Shown here piece after piece: positions 47,359 through 59,839 of a DNA stretch of 64,000 nucleotides. A model generated the notes under the pieces. The model saw only the letters and a list, made by a program, of their open reading frames with translations, searched no databases and was not told the origin of the DNA. The position numbers and the translations under genes are program-made. Source of the stretch: Ancistrus triradiatus (taxonomy: Eukaryota > Chordata > Actinopteri > Siluriformes > Loricariidae); assembly GCA_025084515.1 (NCBI GenBank), contig JAJAGP010000864.1, positions 1-64,000 of the forward strand, given 5' to 3'. How positions within the stretch are numbered: the first letter of the stretch is position 1; each line of letters starts with the position of its first letter.

Positions 47359-48710
47359 AGCTTGGACCCTCATTAAGGTCCTGTGTTTGTTTTCTTAAGC
47401 TCTGAGTGTTGTGGTCGTGAGATGAAAGCGCTGTGTGATGAATGGAGACGTGAACTGGCCACAGAGCGGAGGATGTGGTTCGTTAAAACCACTAAACTAG
47501 CACCGCTTTCACTCTGACTCTCTCCCGCTCTCTCTCTCCCTCTCTCTCTCGCACTCACTCACTCACTCTCTCACACACACGGTTAATTAGTCACTGCTTG
47601 TGAACAGGGTTTTGTCATGGGATTTTGTTCTTAATTAGCGGCTTAGTTAAACACGTTCCGTTTGAGTAAGCTCCTAATCGCTACAGTAACTGAAACACAG
47701 AGGATTGAACGTCCTCCTGATTCTGGTATTTAGGTCACTTTGTTACAGCAGCGCCGAGTCTGGCCAGCACAGTGTAAAATCTCATCTTACATCCAAGTTT
47801 GTTTTGCCCGCGAAAAACAGTGCCCTGAGGAAGGGAAACTAAAAGTACAATGGCAGTAGTTAATGCTTTATCCAGAAATTAACTGGCCAGTATATTAAGG
47901 TACAAACAGGTACACCGGTAAAACCTCCATCCTCAGAAACCTCAACACTGCATCAGAGCATCTCCTGAAACGTGGATTTTGGCCTTTAAGAACACTTTCC
48001 AAAATGGACAACAAGATTGGGAAAACCGCGGCCTGGTGTGGATGGGTCCTTCAAGGGTTCTCTGCTTTTTTTTTTTTCGGAAATGTTGGGGTCAGAATTG
48101 GGCCCTGAAACACATGAACTCCAGCAGGCCTTGCTGCTGGTGGTGTCAATGAATTGGTGGTGGGGGTAATTTTTCTGGCACACCTTTGGGCCCCTTATCC
48201 AACCGAGGTAATTGTTTGCTGACCGCCGTTGCCAAAGTGCATCCTTTTATGAGCACAGTGTACCAACTTCTGGCTACTTCCAGCAGGATAACACGCCATG
48301 TCCCCAAGCTGGTTTAAGCAAACGGAAAAGGGGTCTGACCCTGTACTAGAGTACTCAGGCTTGCTAGGGTTCGAATCATGGTCCTCAGAAATGGCTGTAG
48401 CTCACTGTTATGTGTTAAGCTAACATGACAGCTCGCAGCGCCTCCCGTTTAGTCCGATATCTGTCCGATCCAGGCGCTTCCTCCTATCAGAAATTCCTCT
48501 CGCTGACACTCGGCGCTGTTTCTGAAACCCGAAGACGGGACGTGCGCGTTTCCAGATGGGGCTCGCGGTGAGGTCCAAAAGGAAGTGATGTCAGCATGCG
48601 AGCGCCCTGCAGAGGCCCCACGCTCTGCTCGGCCTCCGAAACGCCGAGTGCAGCTGCGCCGGAGAATCACAGCCAGCGCTGCTGATGACCTCACACACAG
48701 ATCTTTCTGC

Positions 48711-48754
<44 letters not shown>

Positions 48755-51700
48755 TTCCATCTGGGTTTTCTTTCAAATCTGTACAGGAAAAACATTGAAA
48801 AACAGATGAGAAAGATAAGTTTCTCCAAAGCGTACAGCACATCAAAAGTGCCCTGTTACTCATTTTTAGGGACGCCTCCTTTGATGCCCCTCGGATTCTT
48901 TTACAGAGGAGTCGCAGGAGGAACCGCACGTGCGTACAAGCGCTGAATTTGGGGACTAGGCATGTAAGCGTTGGATTTTTGGCACGAGCCTCCCCAGAGA
49001 GGAGCATGATGGGAAGTTCGGAGCAGCGCGATGGGGGCTGTAATGGCGAGCCGCTGTCTGACCCACTTCCATCACAATCGCTTTTTGTTCAGAGATCAGT
49101 CTGACGAGATGCCAAGCGACAGAGCCAAACTCTCCAAACCGCGCTCTCGCTGAGAACAGATCCGGCCGGGCAGAAGAGCCGCGCCGCCTTTGTTCACGTC
49201 CTGCACCTGTGTGTGTGTCTTATGACTCGGACTTATCCACAGTTCTGTTGGTGTGACAGTGTGGTTCCTGCTGTGCTGTGACTTTATTGCCTGACGGTTC
49301 CATTTCTCTCCCACCAGTCTGAAGCGCTTGCCCTCCTCCTTTCACAGATCTCGGTATGGGTTTAGGATTTTGTAGGCTTTGCGCCGCTCGAAACTCAGAT
49401 TAGAGCGTGAAACACTCCCTCTGAAACGTGCTGATGGAAGAAATTTGACGAAACTCACACTTAGTGGAGTATTCCATTTTCTGCTCGTCTCCCCCCCTCC
49501 CCCCTCCCTTCCTTCCTTCCTCCCTCCCTCCCTTCTTTTCCTTCATCTCCCTCTTTCACTGCAGCAAACTCTTTTTCAAGCGGCTTTTGAAAATGCCTTT
49601 ATTTATTCGTTTCCGCCGTCACTTTTTGTTCTTTGCGAGCCCTGAAGTCCTACAGGCTGTAGTTTTAAAGGGGACGTGTTGTGGAAAACTTTTCACTCTT
49701 TTTGCACATGCCTTTGGTTACCTGAAGAACCTACCAAAGTCATTCCTTTTCACTGCAGGACTGAACAAGCCTCTCCTTATTGCTCTTTACAATAATTCTG
49801 ACCCACAGTTTGAGATTGAAGTTATGTTAAGGCTGCACAGATCCTTCCCCAGCCTCAGAGGTCCAAGTGGATGAAGCTGATCGTAACTGTTAAGACAAGT
49901 TTAAGTTTTTATAGCCACAGACCGCAACAAGTTTTTGACCCAATATAACTGTTTCTTGAGTCAAAAAGCTCGTAAGTTACACTACTTGACGAACAAGCAG
50001 CATCGTACATGTGACGTCCTTTATTGTTAAGTGTGTACTGAAATCGGATGTGTGTGATTCAGTCCCAAGAAGAGTCAATTCCATGATTTGAAACCCTTAA
50101 AATGAGAAGTCGGTTCCTCACTCAGAAACTGAATCGCCTCAGGTTTAAAGCGTACAGTGAAGTTAGGAGTTAAGTTAGCAGTGTTAACTTTGTGGGTCTG
50201 TGGTGGCCTAGCGGTTAAGGTACTAGACTATGGACCAGAAGGTCAAGGGTTCAAATCCTGCCTCTGCCAAGCTACCACTGGTGGGTCCTTGAGCAAGGCC
50301 CTTAACCCACAATTGCTTGGACAGTAAGACTGTAAGTCGCTCTGGATAAGGGCATCTGCTAAATGCTGTAAATGTAACTTTTATGAACCGTCATTTATTT
50401 AATGTGAAAATGAATTAAGCTTATGATCGGCTGGCATAAATTGGGCACTAGGGTGCCACAGCAGCCTAATAAACCCACAGTGCAGCAGGGTCAGGTATCA
50501 CGTGCAGACATGTCTGAGGGTGGCCGGGTTGGGAGATCTTCTTTAAAGCGTGAAAAGAAAATTGATGATAATTCTCAAAATCCTTCCAAAAAAATTTCTT
50601 AATTGAATTGTTCCTCTCGTTTTAAAGGCATAGGTGGTGGGTGTAACAGCTTCCTGACTTCTGTAAATGTTGGATTTCTTCTATAAATGTTTCACACACA
50701 CGCCTGCAACTCAGTCCTTGCAAAGCCAAGCTCTCAGAAACGATCTTTCGATCCAGCCGACGAGTATCAGATCTCTTACATAAGTGTAACGTCCACGACT
50801 CCCGATGCTCTGCGTTCTTTATTTAGCGCTCGTTAAGACTCCGGCAAACAATTTAGGTGGTGACGCGTTATTTCCGACCCAAACACTGCTCGTTTTAGTT
50901 TCCTCCCGACGTCACTGCGGTTCTTCGTGTCTTCAGCCTGGCACAGGCGCGCGACTGTTGTTTAGTCTTGGTAAATGGTAAACACGCTAACAAACTTGCT
51001 GTTAAACAAATTAAAGACCAGCTCGGGATGACAAATGCGGTCCGGCCACGTCGAGTGGGTGAACGAGGAGCGGAAAATAAGGGCCTGTGACGTAACACCG
51101 CTATGGTCTATGGATACATAGAGGTTCATTACAAACCCTGAACGTTTAGTGCACTGTGAAGTGTGTGCGAGAGTGTGTGAGAGGCACTCCTGCGTAGATG
51201 GAAGAAATTCCGGATTGACGTTTTTAAAGGCAGTGTGAGCTCGTACCATCCCGGCCGACGTTTACAAACGCTGACATCACCGCGCCGCTCGCTCTGCTCT
51301 TCCTCACTCTGCCCTCATAAATCCACTGTGTGCGGCTCACGCTAACCTGCACCGAACCCATTCCTCATGCTGTCCGACACACACACGCACACACACACAC
51401 ACTGTTCAGATCTGTGATTATGTCCAACATATTTCCTGTTATCCCAAACGGAGACAGAATCCAACCCAAGGGTTAAAGGAATGCCCCACCATCGCGTGTG
51501 CTTACCACAGACAATCATTTCAGCATGTTACCCTGTACTGAGAGAAGAACAGAAATTGGATGAGGCAGATCGAGATTAGGGGAAGCATTTTGCTCCAGGA
51601 CCTGATGGACTCTCGGCGAACGAGAGTGGCTTACTTTGTCGAAATGTCTTCCTGCAAACGGATTTCTCTGGACGTGGACATGGACGTAGAGAGGAAACAC

Positions 51701-52080
51701 TGGACGCTTGTACGTGTCGAAGACATTTTCCACATGCGCCTTGACGACTCTCCGGGGTGCGTGTGAAAGCGGGGCGCTCTCTCGCGGCCGCGCTTCCTCG
51801 CCCCTCGCTATAGGGCGCAGGCTCGCTGCATTGTTTAGATTTGGTGAATTATTATTTAAGGGAGGGAGGCAAACACGCAGGGATCAAAGCACTTTGGCAG
51901 AGATGAAGAGTGCGAGGAGAATAACCTCATCTTCTTTCTATCCTCCCCCATCTCTTCCCCCCCCCACTCTTTCCAGACCACCAAGGCGTTTCTGCCCAGG
52001 ATGTTGGAGATGAATCATGGACACATCGTGACGGTCGCCAGCTCACTGGGCCTCTTCAGCACGGCTGGGGTCGAGGTCAG

Positions 52081-52111
<31 letters not shown>

Positions 52112-53089
52112 GAACAGTACTAAGAGCATTATACATTACAGACACACATCTCACTGATTTAACAGCAGCTGAAAAATCGGCTTCTGTGCCCAGAATGTTA
52201 ATGTTAACGTTAGAACAGAAGCAGAGTCTTGTAGCACTAAGACTCTCAAATAATCAGAACAGAAACACAGTCGATTTCGTTTTTGCTGCGTCAAAAAAAA
52301 TAAAAAAGGTGTACAATGAGTTTAGATGGCACACACAAAGCAAACTTTTTTTGTACCTTGACCTGGGTCTATTTAATCTGGTTCAATTTAGCCTGGCTTT
52401 AATTAATTCTACTCTGATTACTCTGTCGCTCTTAAACTCTGCTCTACTAAAAACAGGCCCGATTAATCCAGCTCAGTTAAACCCAACTGATTATATTAGC
52501 TCTGCTTAAACCTGGTTCTTGTTAACCTGGCTTTAATTACTCCTGCTCCGATTAACCTGACTCTGACTAATCTGGCCCCGATGAAACCCTGCTTTATTAA
52601 ACTTGGCTCTGCTAAATCCAACTCCGATTAAACCAGGTCCTGATCAATCTGACTCTGTGAAGCCTGGCTCTGATTAAACATGGTTCTGTTAAACCCGGCT
52701 CTAATTAACTCGACTCAGATTAACCTGGCTCTGACAAAACCTGGCTCTGATTAAACTTGATTCTGGTTAACCTGGTTTTAATTAGCCCAGATCTGATGAA
52801 CCTGGCACTGACTAAACCTTCCAGTAATGAACACGGCTGTAATTAAACCAGATGTGATTAAACCCAGCTCTAATTAAACCTGGTTCTGGTTAACCTGGCT
52901 TTGATTAACTAGCCTGGTTCTGTTAAAGCCTGCCCTAATTAAACCCGGCTCCTTGAAACTCAGATTTGAGAAACCCAGCTCCGATTAACTTGGCTCTGTT
53001 AAACCCGGCTTCACTTCAAAAGCAGCGTTTTGTAGAACAAGTGTTTTTATGGCCTGACATTAACACTGTGACTCAAAGCTGCTGTTGAG

Positions 53090-53146
<57 letters not shown>

Positions 53147-53278
53147 CACTCCAATGTCTTTATGACAGTGTGTTTATCTACACACATCTGTGTTTGGCTG
53201 AGCCACTTTATGAAGAACAAACCACATCAAAACCGGCCAGTGCTCATGTGCAGCTGAAGAATGCTAATGAAACCATAG

Positions 53279-53327
<49 letters not shown>

Positions 53328-54969
53328 ACAGACAGACAGACAGACAGAGAGAGAGAGAATAAGAGGAAAATGGCCTGGGGGTGCTCAGTGCTGTGTACTC
53401 TCTCCACTGTGTGTGTGTGTGTGGTAAAGAGAATGTTTGGAATAAATGATGGTGCAGCATCTCAAAGACATTCTGCCATGACTACCAACACTGTTGGCAA
53501 AACATAAGACTCGAATTTTTTTCAGCTTTGTGTGTTTGTGTGTGTTTGCAGGATTACTGCGCGAGTAAATTCGGAGCCATCGGCTTCCACGAGTCGCTCA
53601 GCCACGAGATCAAGGCGTCGGAGAAAGACGGCATCAAGATGACCCTGGTGTGCCCCTACCTGGTGGACACAGACATGTTCCGCGGCTGCAGGATACGGTA
53701 ACAGTCCTAACCAAACCATCCATCGCCGCGCTGTAGAGGTTCTGCTTCTTTAGAACTGACCGAGTCGTTATTTCTGCCATTTCTCAGTAAGGAGATCGAG
53801 CCGTTCCTGCCGCCGCTCAAACCCGAGTTCTGCGTGAAACAGGCCATGAGAGCCATCCTGACCGACCAGCCCATGATCTGCACGCCGCGCATCGTCTACA
53901 TGGTCAACTTCATGAAGAGGTGAGAGCAGACGTTCCGATTAGTAATGCACCACAAAACAAAACGCCCAAAACCCATTGGTTGTCAAAGTATTACTATTTG
54001 TAATAATGTTGTTATTAGCGTAGTTTTTTCTTCAGTAATCATCATCGGTCTGATATTAGAATTTTAGTCGATATTACAGCCGATGTTTATTATAGACCTA
54101 CATTCATGTGAACTTGGCTTCAAAGCAATATCGGATGGTGCTGTCTTTATAGTTTTGGATGCAGGTATGTTATTCCTTGGGGCTTCTCAATCTTAAGCTT
54201 TCTTATACACTTGATTGTTCCTGTTGCTGCCTGTACCAATTCAAGGCTAAAAAAAGATTCTTATTTTTTTAAATGAAGGTTAGAAAATAAAATGGAACAA
54301 AGCCATTTTTCCTTTGAGTGAACTGCATCTGATGTTCACAGTAGTCGTCATGTCTGATTTTTGTTTTATTGTTGATATAAATGTGAAATGAATTACTGGT
54401 GCAGAGTTTTACAGCAGTTCATATATGGATTATAATGGGAACTATAAAATTATTGATTAATATTAATAAATATAAAAAATAGTCAGCCCTAATAATAATC
54501 GGAAATTCAGTATCGTTGCATCCCTAGTTCCTGAGGTGTCCGCCGGTCCTGTTTGCATTTTATCGATTCGAAAATGGTGAGAATGTGCCAGAAGTTTAGG
54601 TATAAAGAATATTTTTTTTAGATTTCAACTTCAAAAATAATAATCCTTACATTTATAAGTAAAAAGCTTAACATGGCTTAATGTACTAAAGCAGTGACCT
54701 AGAAACACCAACCTTCTCTGTGTCATTACTGATCACAAGTAGTCTCTACTGCTGAAATGAGGAAAGGATTCGTTTTTATGTTAAGCCCACCCCCCCTTAA
54801 ACCTGTAAGTAAAAACCTTAATGTAACTGTGATTCCTTTTGTTTGATTATGATTAATAGTAAATGAGAGAAGATGGTGTTTCAAGGTCATTGTTTTAGTA
54901 CATGATGCACTGTCCTACCAGATGGGTTCCTCCTCCCAGGTTGCACTCTGGTCATAGTTTCTTGGTCTG

Positions 54970-55002
<33 letters not shown>

Positions 55003-55125
55003 ATCCTGCCGTTCGAGGCCATCGTGTGTATGTACCGCTTCCTGGGCGCCGATAAGTGCATGTACCCATTCCTGGCTCAGAGGAAAGAAGCCATGAACAA
55101 CAACGAGGCCAAGAATGGGATCTAA
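42043..55125 (+). CDS. rdh10: Retinol dehydrogenase 10, 340 aa, six exons
   Basis: Oxidises all-trans-retinol to retinaldehyde, the first step of retinoic acid synthesis; a membrane-anchored short-chain dehydrogenase of the ER. Exons 42043-42337, 44016-44242, 51977-52075, 53552-53697, 53788-53919 and 55002-55125 join in phase to 340 residues, against 341 in human. Visible: N-terminal membrane anchor (about 3-25), cofactor motif at 44-51, NNAG 143-146, catalytic Ser196, Tyr209 and Lys213 (YCASK), and a C-terminus ending NNNEAKNGI that is characteristic of RDH10. The cofactor motif reads TGAGGKLG; the family has TGAGSGLG, so Lys49 (codon 42187-42189) replaces an otherwise invariant Gly. ATG at 42043 or 42046. 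Teleosts have rdh10a and rdh10b; I cannot say which this is. A candidate AATAAA is at 56841. Confidence 0.95.
42772..42952 (+). mobile_element. V-type tRNA-derived SINE
   Basis: tRNA head (B-box ggttcaaatcccg at 42831), core 'ctctggataagggcgtctac' near 42912, and end 'ctgtaaatg'. Confidence 0.85.
43556..43690 (+). mobile_element. Truncated V-type SINE
   Basis: Carries 'gcagttaaggtgcc', 'cttgagc'-like and 'acccttaattgcttggattg' parts and ends in 'ctgctaaatgctgcag'. The B-box part is deleted. Confidence 0.6.
43970..44015 (+). promoter_or_regulatory. (TG)n plus tandem acceptor of rdh10 exon 2
   Basis: About 20 TG units lead into gagcag/gtgggg. GAGCAG is a NAGNAG tandem acceptor: using the first AG would add one alanine codon while keeping frame. 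Confidence 0.6.
45685..45960 (+). repeat. Common fish interspersed repeat
   Basis: 'caagtcagatttatttctat', 'acaatggagcattgtctcaa', 'ggcaaggaaaaactcc', 'gaggaagaaaccttggga' and 'gactcaaaaagggacccaac' in order. Fragments are at 5698-5735 and 25045-25070. Confidence 0.6.
47985..48370 (+). pseudogene. Tc1-like transposase fossil in rdh10 intron 2
   Basis: 'ggacaacaagattgggaaaa', 'ggcacacctttgggcccctt' and 'ctacttccagcaggataaca' (YFQQDN-type catalytic Asp) follow the order of a Tc1-like transposase, with stops and deletions. No terminal repeats were found. Confidence 0.65.
50199..50378 (+). mobile_element. V-type tRNA-derived SINE
   Basis: A-box 'tggcctagcggttaaggt', B-box 'gggttcaaatcct', core 'ctctggataagggcatctgc' and 'aaatgctgtaaatg' end: the most complete copy in the window. 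Confidence 0.88.
52076..53551. other. rdh10 intron 3, mostly repeats
   Basis: (TC)n starts just after the donor (52081-52108). A degenerate array (52375-53010), a (TG)n (53092-53144), a (CA)n (53279-53324) and a (GACA)n (53324-53348) follow. The acceptor is again TG-rich (tgtgtgtttgcag). Confidence 0.7.
52375..53010. repeat. Degenerate array of about 20-bp units in rdh10 intron 3
   Basis: Diverged units of the type 'ctggctctgattaaacctgg' fill about 630 bases (ggttctgttaacctgg, ggctttaattaa). The periodicity is clear, but no two units are identical. Confidence 0.8.
53698..55001. other. rdh10 introns 4 and 5
   Basis: Intron 4 is short (53698-53787). Intron 5 (53920-55001) is AT-rich and ends in (CT)n (54972-54999) that serves as the exon-6 polypyrimidine tract. 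At 54590-54850 it resembles 46305-46660 in intron 2 ('tttcaacttcaaaa', 'ctaacaccaaac'-like text), a diverged intronic repeat. Confidence 0.5.
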
Positions 55126-56850
55126 ACCCCCCTCCCCCCTACCACCCCAATCCCGAAACAGTTCCTGATACGACTGGAGGATACAACCACTGTGAGAGAG
55201 AGAGAGAGAGAGACTGGTGCACTTGGATTGAGCGTTTAGCGTGTCGTTCCTCCGGGACTGAGAGCGCGCAGGATTGACCTCGTCCTGTCTCCTACCGATC
55301 CCCCCGTACACACACACACCTCGCTCATCGTACACTCGCTGTGTGTACAACCACACACTGTTAGCCACACTCCTATCATCTTCATCGTTATTACTATTAT
55401 TATTATAATTATTATTGTTATTATTAGCTGAACTGACACCTGTACACACACACGCCTTCTCTTATTAGAATACACACACACCAAGGGTACGGTTGTTACG
55501 TGGTAACGGAGCGGCTTCATGGCGAGGTGTGTTTGGGCGGACAGGACGAGGCGTGTGTTATATATTTTATTTTTATAACTCAGTATCTACTTTGCGTTGT
55601 AATCAGGCGGCGTGCGGGCGGCACGAGGGGACGACGCAGAGTGTGTGTGTGTGTGCGTGTGTGTGTGTGCGTGTGTGTGTGTGTGAGAATTACACCGGAT
55701 GACTTTTTTTTACCCCCCAAAGGTTTTGCTTCCTAAAAGAAAAAAGTGGGCAGGAATTTGTAAAATTGCTGAATGAATTAACGCCGTCCTTCACAGCGAG
55801 TCGGAAACTGACGGACCGCGATGCTGCACAAAATTTTTAATTGGAGCCTGTTCTGATTTCTTTGTTAAAATCAGGCTGACCAATCAGAGCTCGGTCGTCG
55901 GGCAGAACAGCTCATAAGAGCTTATAGAACAAACAACAGGGTGACTCTAAAAACATGGATATAAAGAACAGATGCGGTGGAATATAGCTGAAAACCTGCA
56001 GAATGATGGTGATGAACCTCACAGTGACGGATTCTAGTGTGCACTCTAGTCAAGAAAAAACACAAACTAGAGCTTCCTGCACGAAACTTCGCTCGTGTCT
56101 TTGTTTTTTTAAGTTGATGTGAAAAAGACACGGTGAAATCTCCAACACATTAAGAGAAGGGAAATTAAAGAAAGCCAAAGCAGACGGGGAGTTTTCAGAG
56201 AGTACTCAGTGTGAATAGGCCTTTAATTGCAATTAATTAATTAATATGCTTAAGCTTTTGACGAATCTGAGGACGTTTAATTCTGGCTTTGATACCAAAT
56301 GAGGAAAATCTTGCCTCATCTAGGCTCCACATCTCACGTGACTCCGGTCTTGTGGCTGAGGAAAGACTGGAGTGGAATTTTTAGTATATGAGCACTAACC
56401 ATTGGTCAGACAGAAGGAACAGTCCAATAAGTCATCCTTCTGATCTCGCTGCATCACTGCTACCTTAAACGGCATCGACTTCTATATCAGAAGTAGAGCT
56501 GATAAGCTCGGTGCAGCCATAAGATTAATATCTGCTGTAGTAAATCTTATGAAGGGGGTAATAAGTTAAATGTGAGCAGCTCTTATAGCCTGTCCACCAC
56601 CAAAAGTGTTCAGGAAGCAAAATCTCGTCACGCCGGTGTAACGTGTAAAACCGTCCGCAGCGTCTCCGCCACACGTCCTCGTTCCCTTGCCTACACGGAT
56701 TTGAGTCCGATGCCGTTCCGTCGCGCGCCCGAAGTCGCTACCTCTCCGTGTTTGTTCTAACAGTGCCATGTTTTTTTGTAACGTTCGTGACGAGCCGCAG
56801 CGTGTGGACGCGACTGTTTTCTCTGATGAACTTAATGAATAATAAACCCC
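55126..56850 (+). other. Likely 3' UTR of rdh10
   Basis: Carries (GA)n (55191-55213), (TG)n (55641-55686) and no other gene. The first AATAAA after the stop codon that I find is at 56841-56846; an ATTAAA lies near 56164. Confidence 0.4.
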
Positions 56851-57414
56851 GTCTAGATCTCGTTCATGTCCGTCCCAGTCATTCACTCTTACAGAGTTGG
56901 ACTGCCGAGCAGCGGAAGCTCATTCTGAACCAGGATTGTGTAAAGGCTGATGGAGGAGGGATGAATTAAAAGTTCTGATTCTGGTTCTGGCTGCAGCTCG
57001 TACTGTTACAGATACATCAGTTCAAATTAATTGAAACAAGCGGCGCTTCGTTAGCACCGACGTGTCAAGGTTTCCGGGGTTCAGGACCGAGTGGCTGGTT
57101 TAAAGAGCAGCGGGAGGACGAGCCGAGGCTCCAGCTGGAGTTTAACGAGGATTTCAGAGCGCTGACGTGGAACTAATCGGATGGACCGACGGTTTGTGTG
57201 GAGAGATTAGGAAAAGAAAAGAAACGAAGCTGAGCGCGCACACACACACACTCTGAAATGACCACCTGATTTAAACTCTCGAACCCTGACGCTTCTCCAC
57301 CAGTCTCACCCGTAACGATAAGAATGACTTCAAATTAAACACCAGTAATGTTTTATCTATCAGCATCTGTTTCTCTTGAGTGGAGTGAAAATAAATGGCT
57401 GCTGCTCTGGATTT

Positions 57415-57740
57415 ATTATATCAGTAAAGCATTTTGTACTTCATTAACAATTCGTTCGTTTTCTGTGTCACTATAAACGTTAGAGGTTTAAATAAATCAG
57501 CATTACAAGTGCTGAAGCTCCTACCGGCAGAGACCGGTTTCAAGCCTGGACTTCACCTCGCCAGAGACGGGATACTGACCCTCGCTGGACCCCCCACATT
57601 ACACCTGCTGCTCTGGGTTATTAGAGCAGTAAAGCATTTTGTACTTCATTAATAATCTCCGTTCATTTTCTGATCTCTATAAATGTTCATGGTTTAATTA
57701 TCATTATGCCAAGCGCTGAAGCTCTCCCTCCTACCACGGA
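57415..57740. repeat. Two-copy tandem duplication, about 200-bp unit
   Basis: 'cagtaaagcattttgtactt' occurs at about 57422 and 57630. Both copies continue with 'cattaa', 'ctataaa' and 'gctgaagctc...ctacc' in the same order. Confidence 0.75.
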
Positions 57741-58006
57741 TCCAGATCCTTATACCGAGTGCATACTGTGTTAGATCATGAGCAGATGATTAACCAGTAA
57801 TTCATCGGTAATTTCTACCTACAACTTTAGGTATTTATAAATTTTACAGTTAGCTAGGATTACTGTGGATCAGGATTTGCTGAGCTGTAGCCAGAACCCT
57901 TCCAGAAGTTCCAGAAGAAATCAATGAATGATGTTGATTACTTGGTTACAGCAGCTCATAAGCTCTGGGATACACCAGACTGAGTGAACAGTCTGTTCTC
58001 GTAGTT

Positions 58007-58134
58007 GACATTTACCTTTAGCGGACACCCTTACAGACTGTGGGTTAAGGGTCTTGCTCAACAGTGGCAGCTTGGCAGAGGTGGGATTTGAACCCTGGAC
58101 ATTCTGGTTCATAGTGCAGGACCTTAACCACACC
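58007..58134 (-). mobile_element. V-type SINE fragment (reverse)
   Basis: 'gcagaggtgggatttgaacc', 'gggttaagggtcttgctcaa' and 'gacatttacctttagcggac' are present; part of the core is deleted. Confidence 0.75.
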
Positions 58135-59839
58135 TGGCTGTAATGTTTTGTTCCTTGTTAAAGTGGCTCAGGTCTTTACTCCTGAACATTTCTGATCAGG
58201 TTTTGATCAAAAGTTTAGCTCATGTGAGTATAAATTATTACAAAAGAGTTTCAGTCTCAGGCATAAGTTTGTGCTCCAGCTCAAACGTCGTGTTTAGATT
58301 TGTGATTATAAAATGAGCGTCACTGAGGAGTCGGATCAGAACCGAGTGCAGGTTCGAGCTTTTGGGATCTTAAAATGTCTTAAAATGGTGCTGCTGAGCT
58401 TCTGAAGTTTAATGATGTGACGCATTGACAGATCAGTTACAGTCTAAAACCACATGGATTATATGAAAAGGTGAAACTATATCGCACATTGATTAAAGGT
58501 GTTGTTTGATTTTGTCTGGTTTTAACATGGGAGCACTCCTGGACAGGCCAAGCCCCTACACTGTGGAGCACCGAGAGCCAGTGAAACCCATCTGTGGAAA
58601 CCGGGAAGTAGTCCGGTACTTCACAGGTTCCAGAGCTGGACTTAACAGTGCCACAGAGAGAAGTGGCTAAATGTATCGCTCTCCAGAGACAGGGATCAAA
58701 CCTGGGCTCTACCTACTAAGCCGTTGTGACCCTCACTTCGGGCAAGGTGATGCACCTCTAATACTGGATTCACTGGCACCATTGAATGAGAAGCAGAAAG
58801 AAAAATTTTACAAACTTTTTTTGTTCTTGTTTACAGATTTTTCCAATATATTAGTATAATAAACATGCCACTTTCCATCCAAATAGATGCATTTTGTTTC
58901 TGATGGGCGTTTGTGGTGGACATGGCCACCCTGACAAACTTCCAGGCCCACTCACAGTCCCTCCTGATACAGTCATATGACTTTTAATTTATAATTCTTC
59001 ATTAACGCTGACTATTAACATTCCCTCCATCCGCTACCATATAAAAAACCACTGAAGTCGTTATTAAATCGTATCAATTAGATCCTACAGTAACGAGTGA
59101 TTTCAATTAACCTCTGTGTTTAGAGGAACCAAACCAGAACCAGATTACTGTTTGTATATGTGGATGTGTGAGTGTGTGTGGTGTTAGCACAGCACCATCT
59201 GCTCCAGCAAAAGGCCGCGGGTGTAATAAACACCACGTGTTGGTAGAAAAACAGAAAACCAGCTGAGCCTCCAAAAGAGGTTCCTCCTAAACATGGGTTC
59301 CAAAAATCTCTCCACTCTTGTATCATCACCTGATTTCAGACTGAAGTCCGTAACCCCGGATTGGATACTTTTACCCATACAGAGACGTTTGAACGTTACC
59401 ACAGGTCCCAAAAAGTTTTGGCTCCCTGACCAAATCACGTGCAGACAACTTCCAAATGAAAACAAGTTACACAACCGGCGAGAATGAACGGAAACGCAAA
59501 AACCACACAGTCCTGCGCACACCGAGTACACGTTTTTAAAACGTTACGGAAAATAAAGTGTGCAAAGGTTTTGGCACCCAGTCCGGAAGGTTTTGGAAAG
59601 GGGTGCCTAAACTTCCGCACACGACTGTACAAACAACAACTAAGTGAATTCTCCTGCCTGTACTGGACGTCACCGAACATGGTCCTCAAACACAGGACCT
59701 CAAAAACACCACCCGACCTTCAGTTTGCCCAGTCCAGGGTTTGAGGACCATCCCGGGATCCCTCTGATCCACAGAGGCTGAAAAGCTTCTTAAAGAAAAA
59801 GTTTTGTAAAATGTCACTCTTCAAATAATTAACCTATTT

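Larger units (their letters stand above)
44243..51976. other. rdh10 intron 2 (7.7 kb)
   Basis: Contains a (TG)n (45184-45211), a common interspersed repeat (45685-45960), a (TG)n (47320-47360), a Tc1 transposase fossil (47985-48370), a (TG)n (48720-48752), a C/T tract (49490-49550), a V-type SINE (50199-50378) and a (CA)n (51380-51402). Two stretches around 45290-45350 and 47610-47690 have TAATTA cores (tactaattaagagctcac, cttaattagcggctta) in otherwise non-repetitive DNA. They could be homeodomain-bound enhancers, but this is only a guess. Confidence 0.5.

Noticed and set aside
48449..49007. Minus-strand frames of 103 and 138 codons in rdh10 intron 2
   Set aside because: They cross a (CA)n tract, have no recognisable domain and overlap each other.
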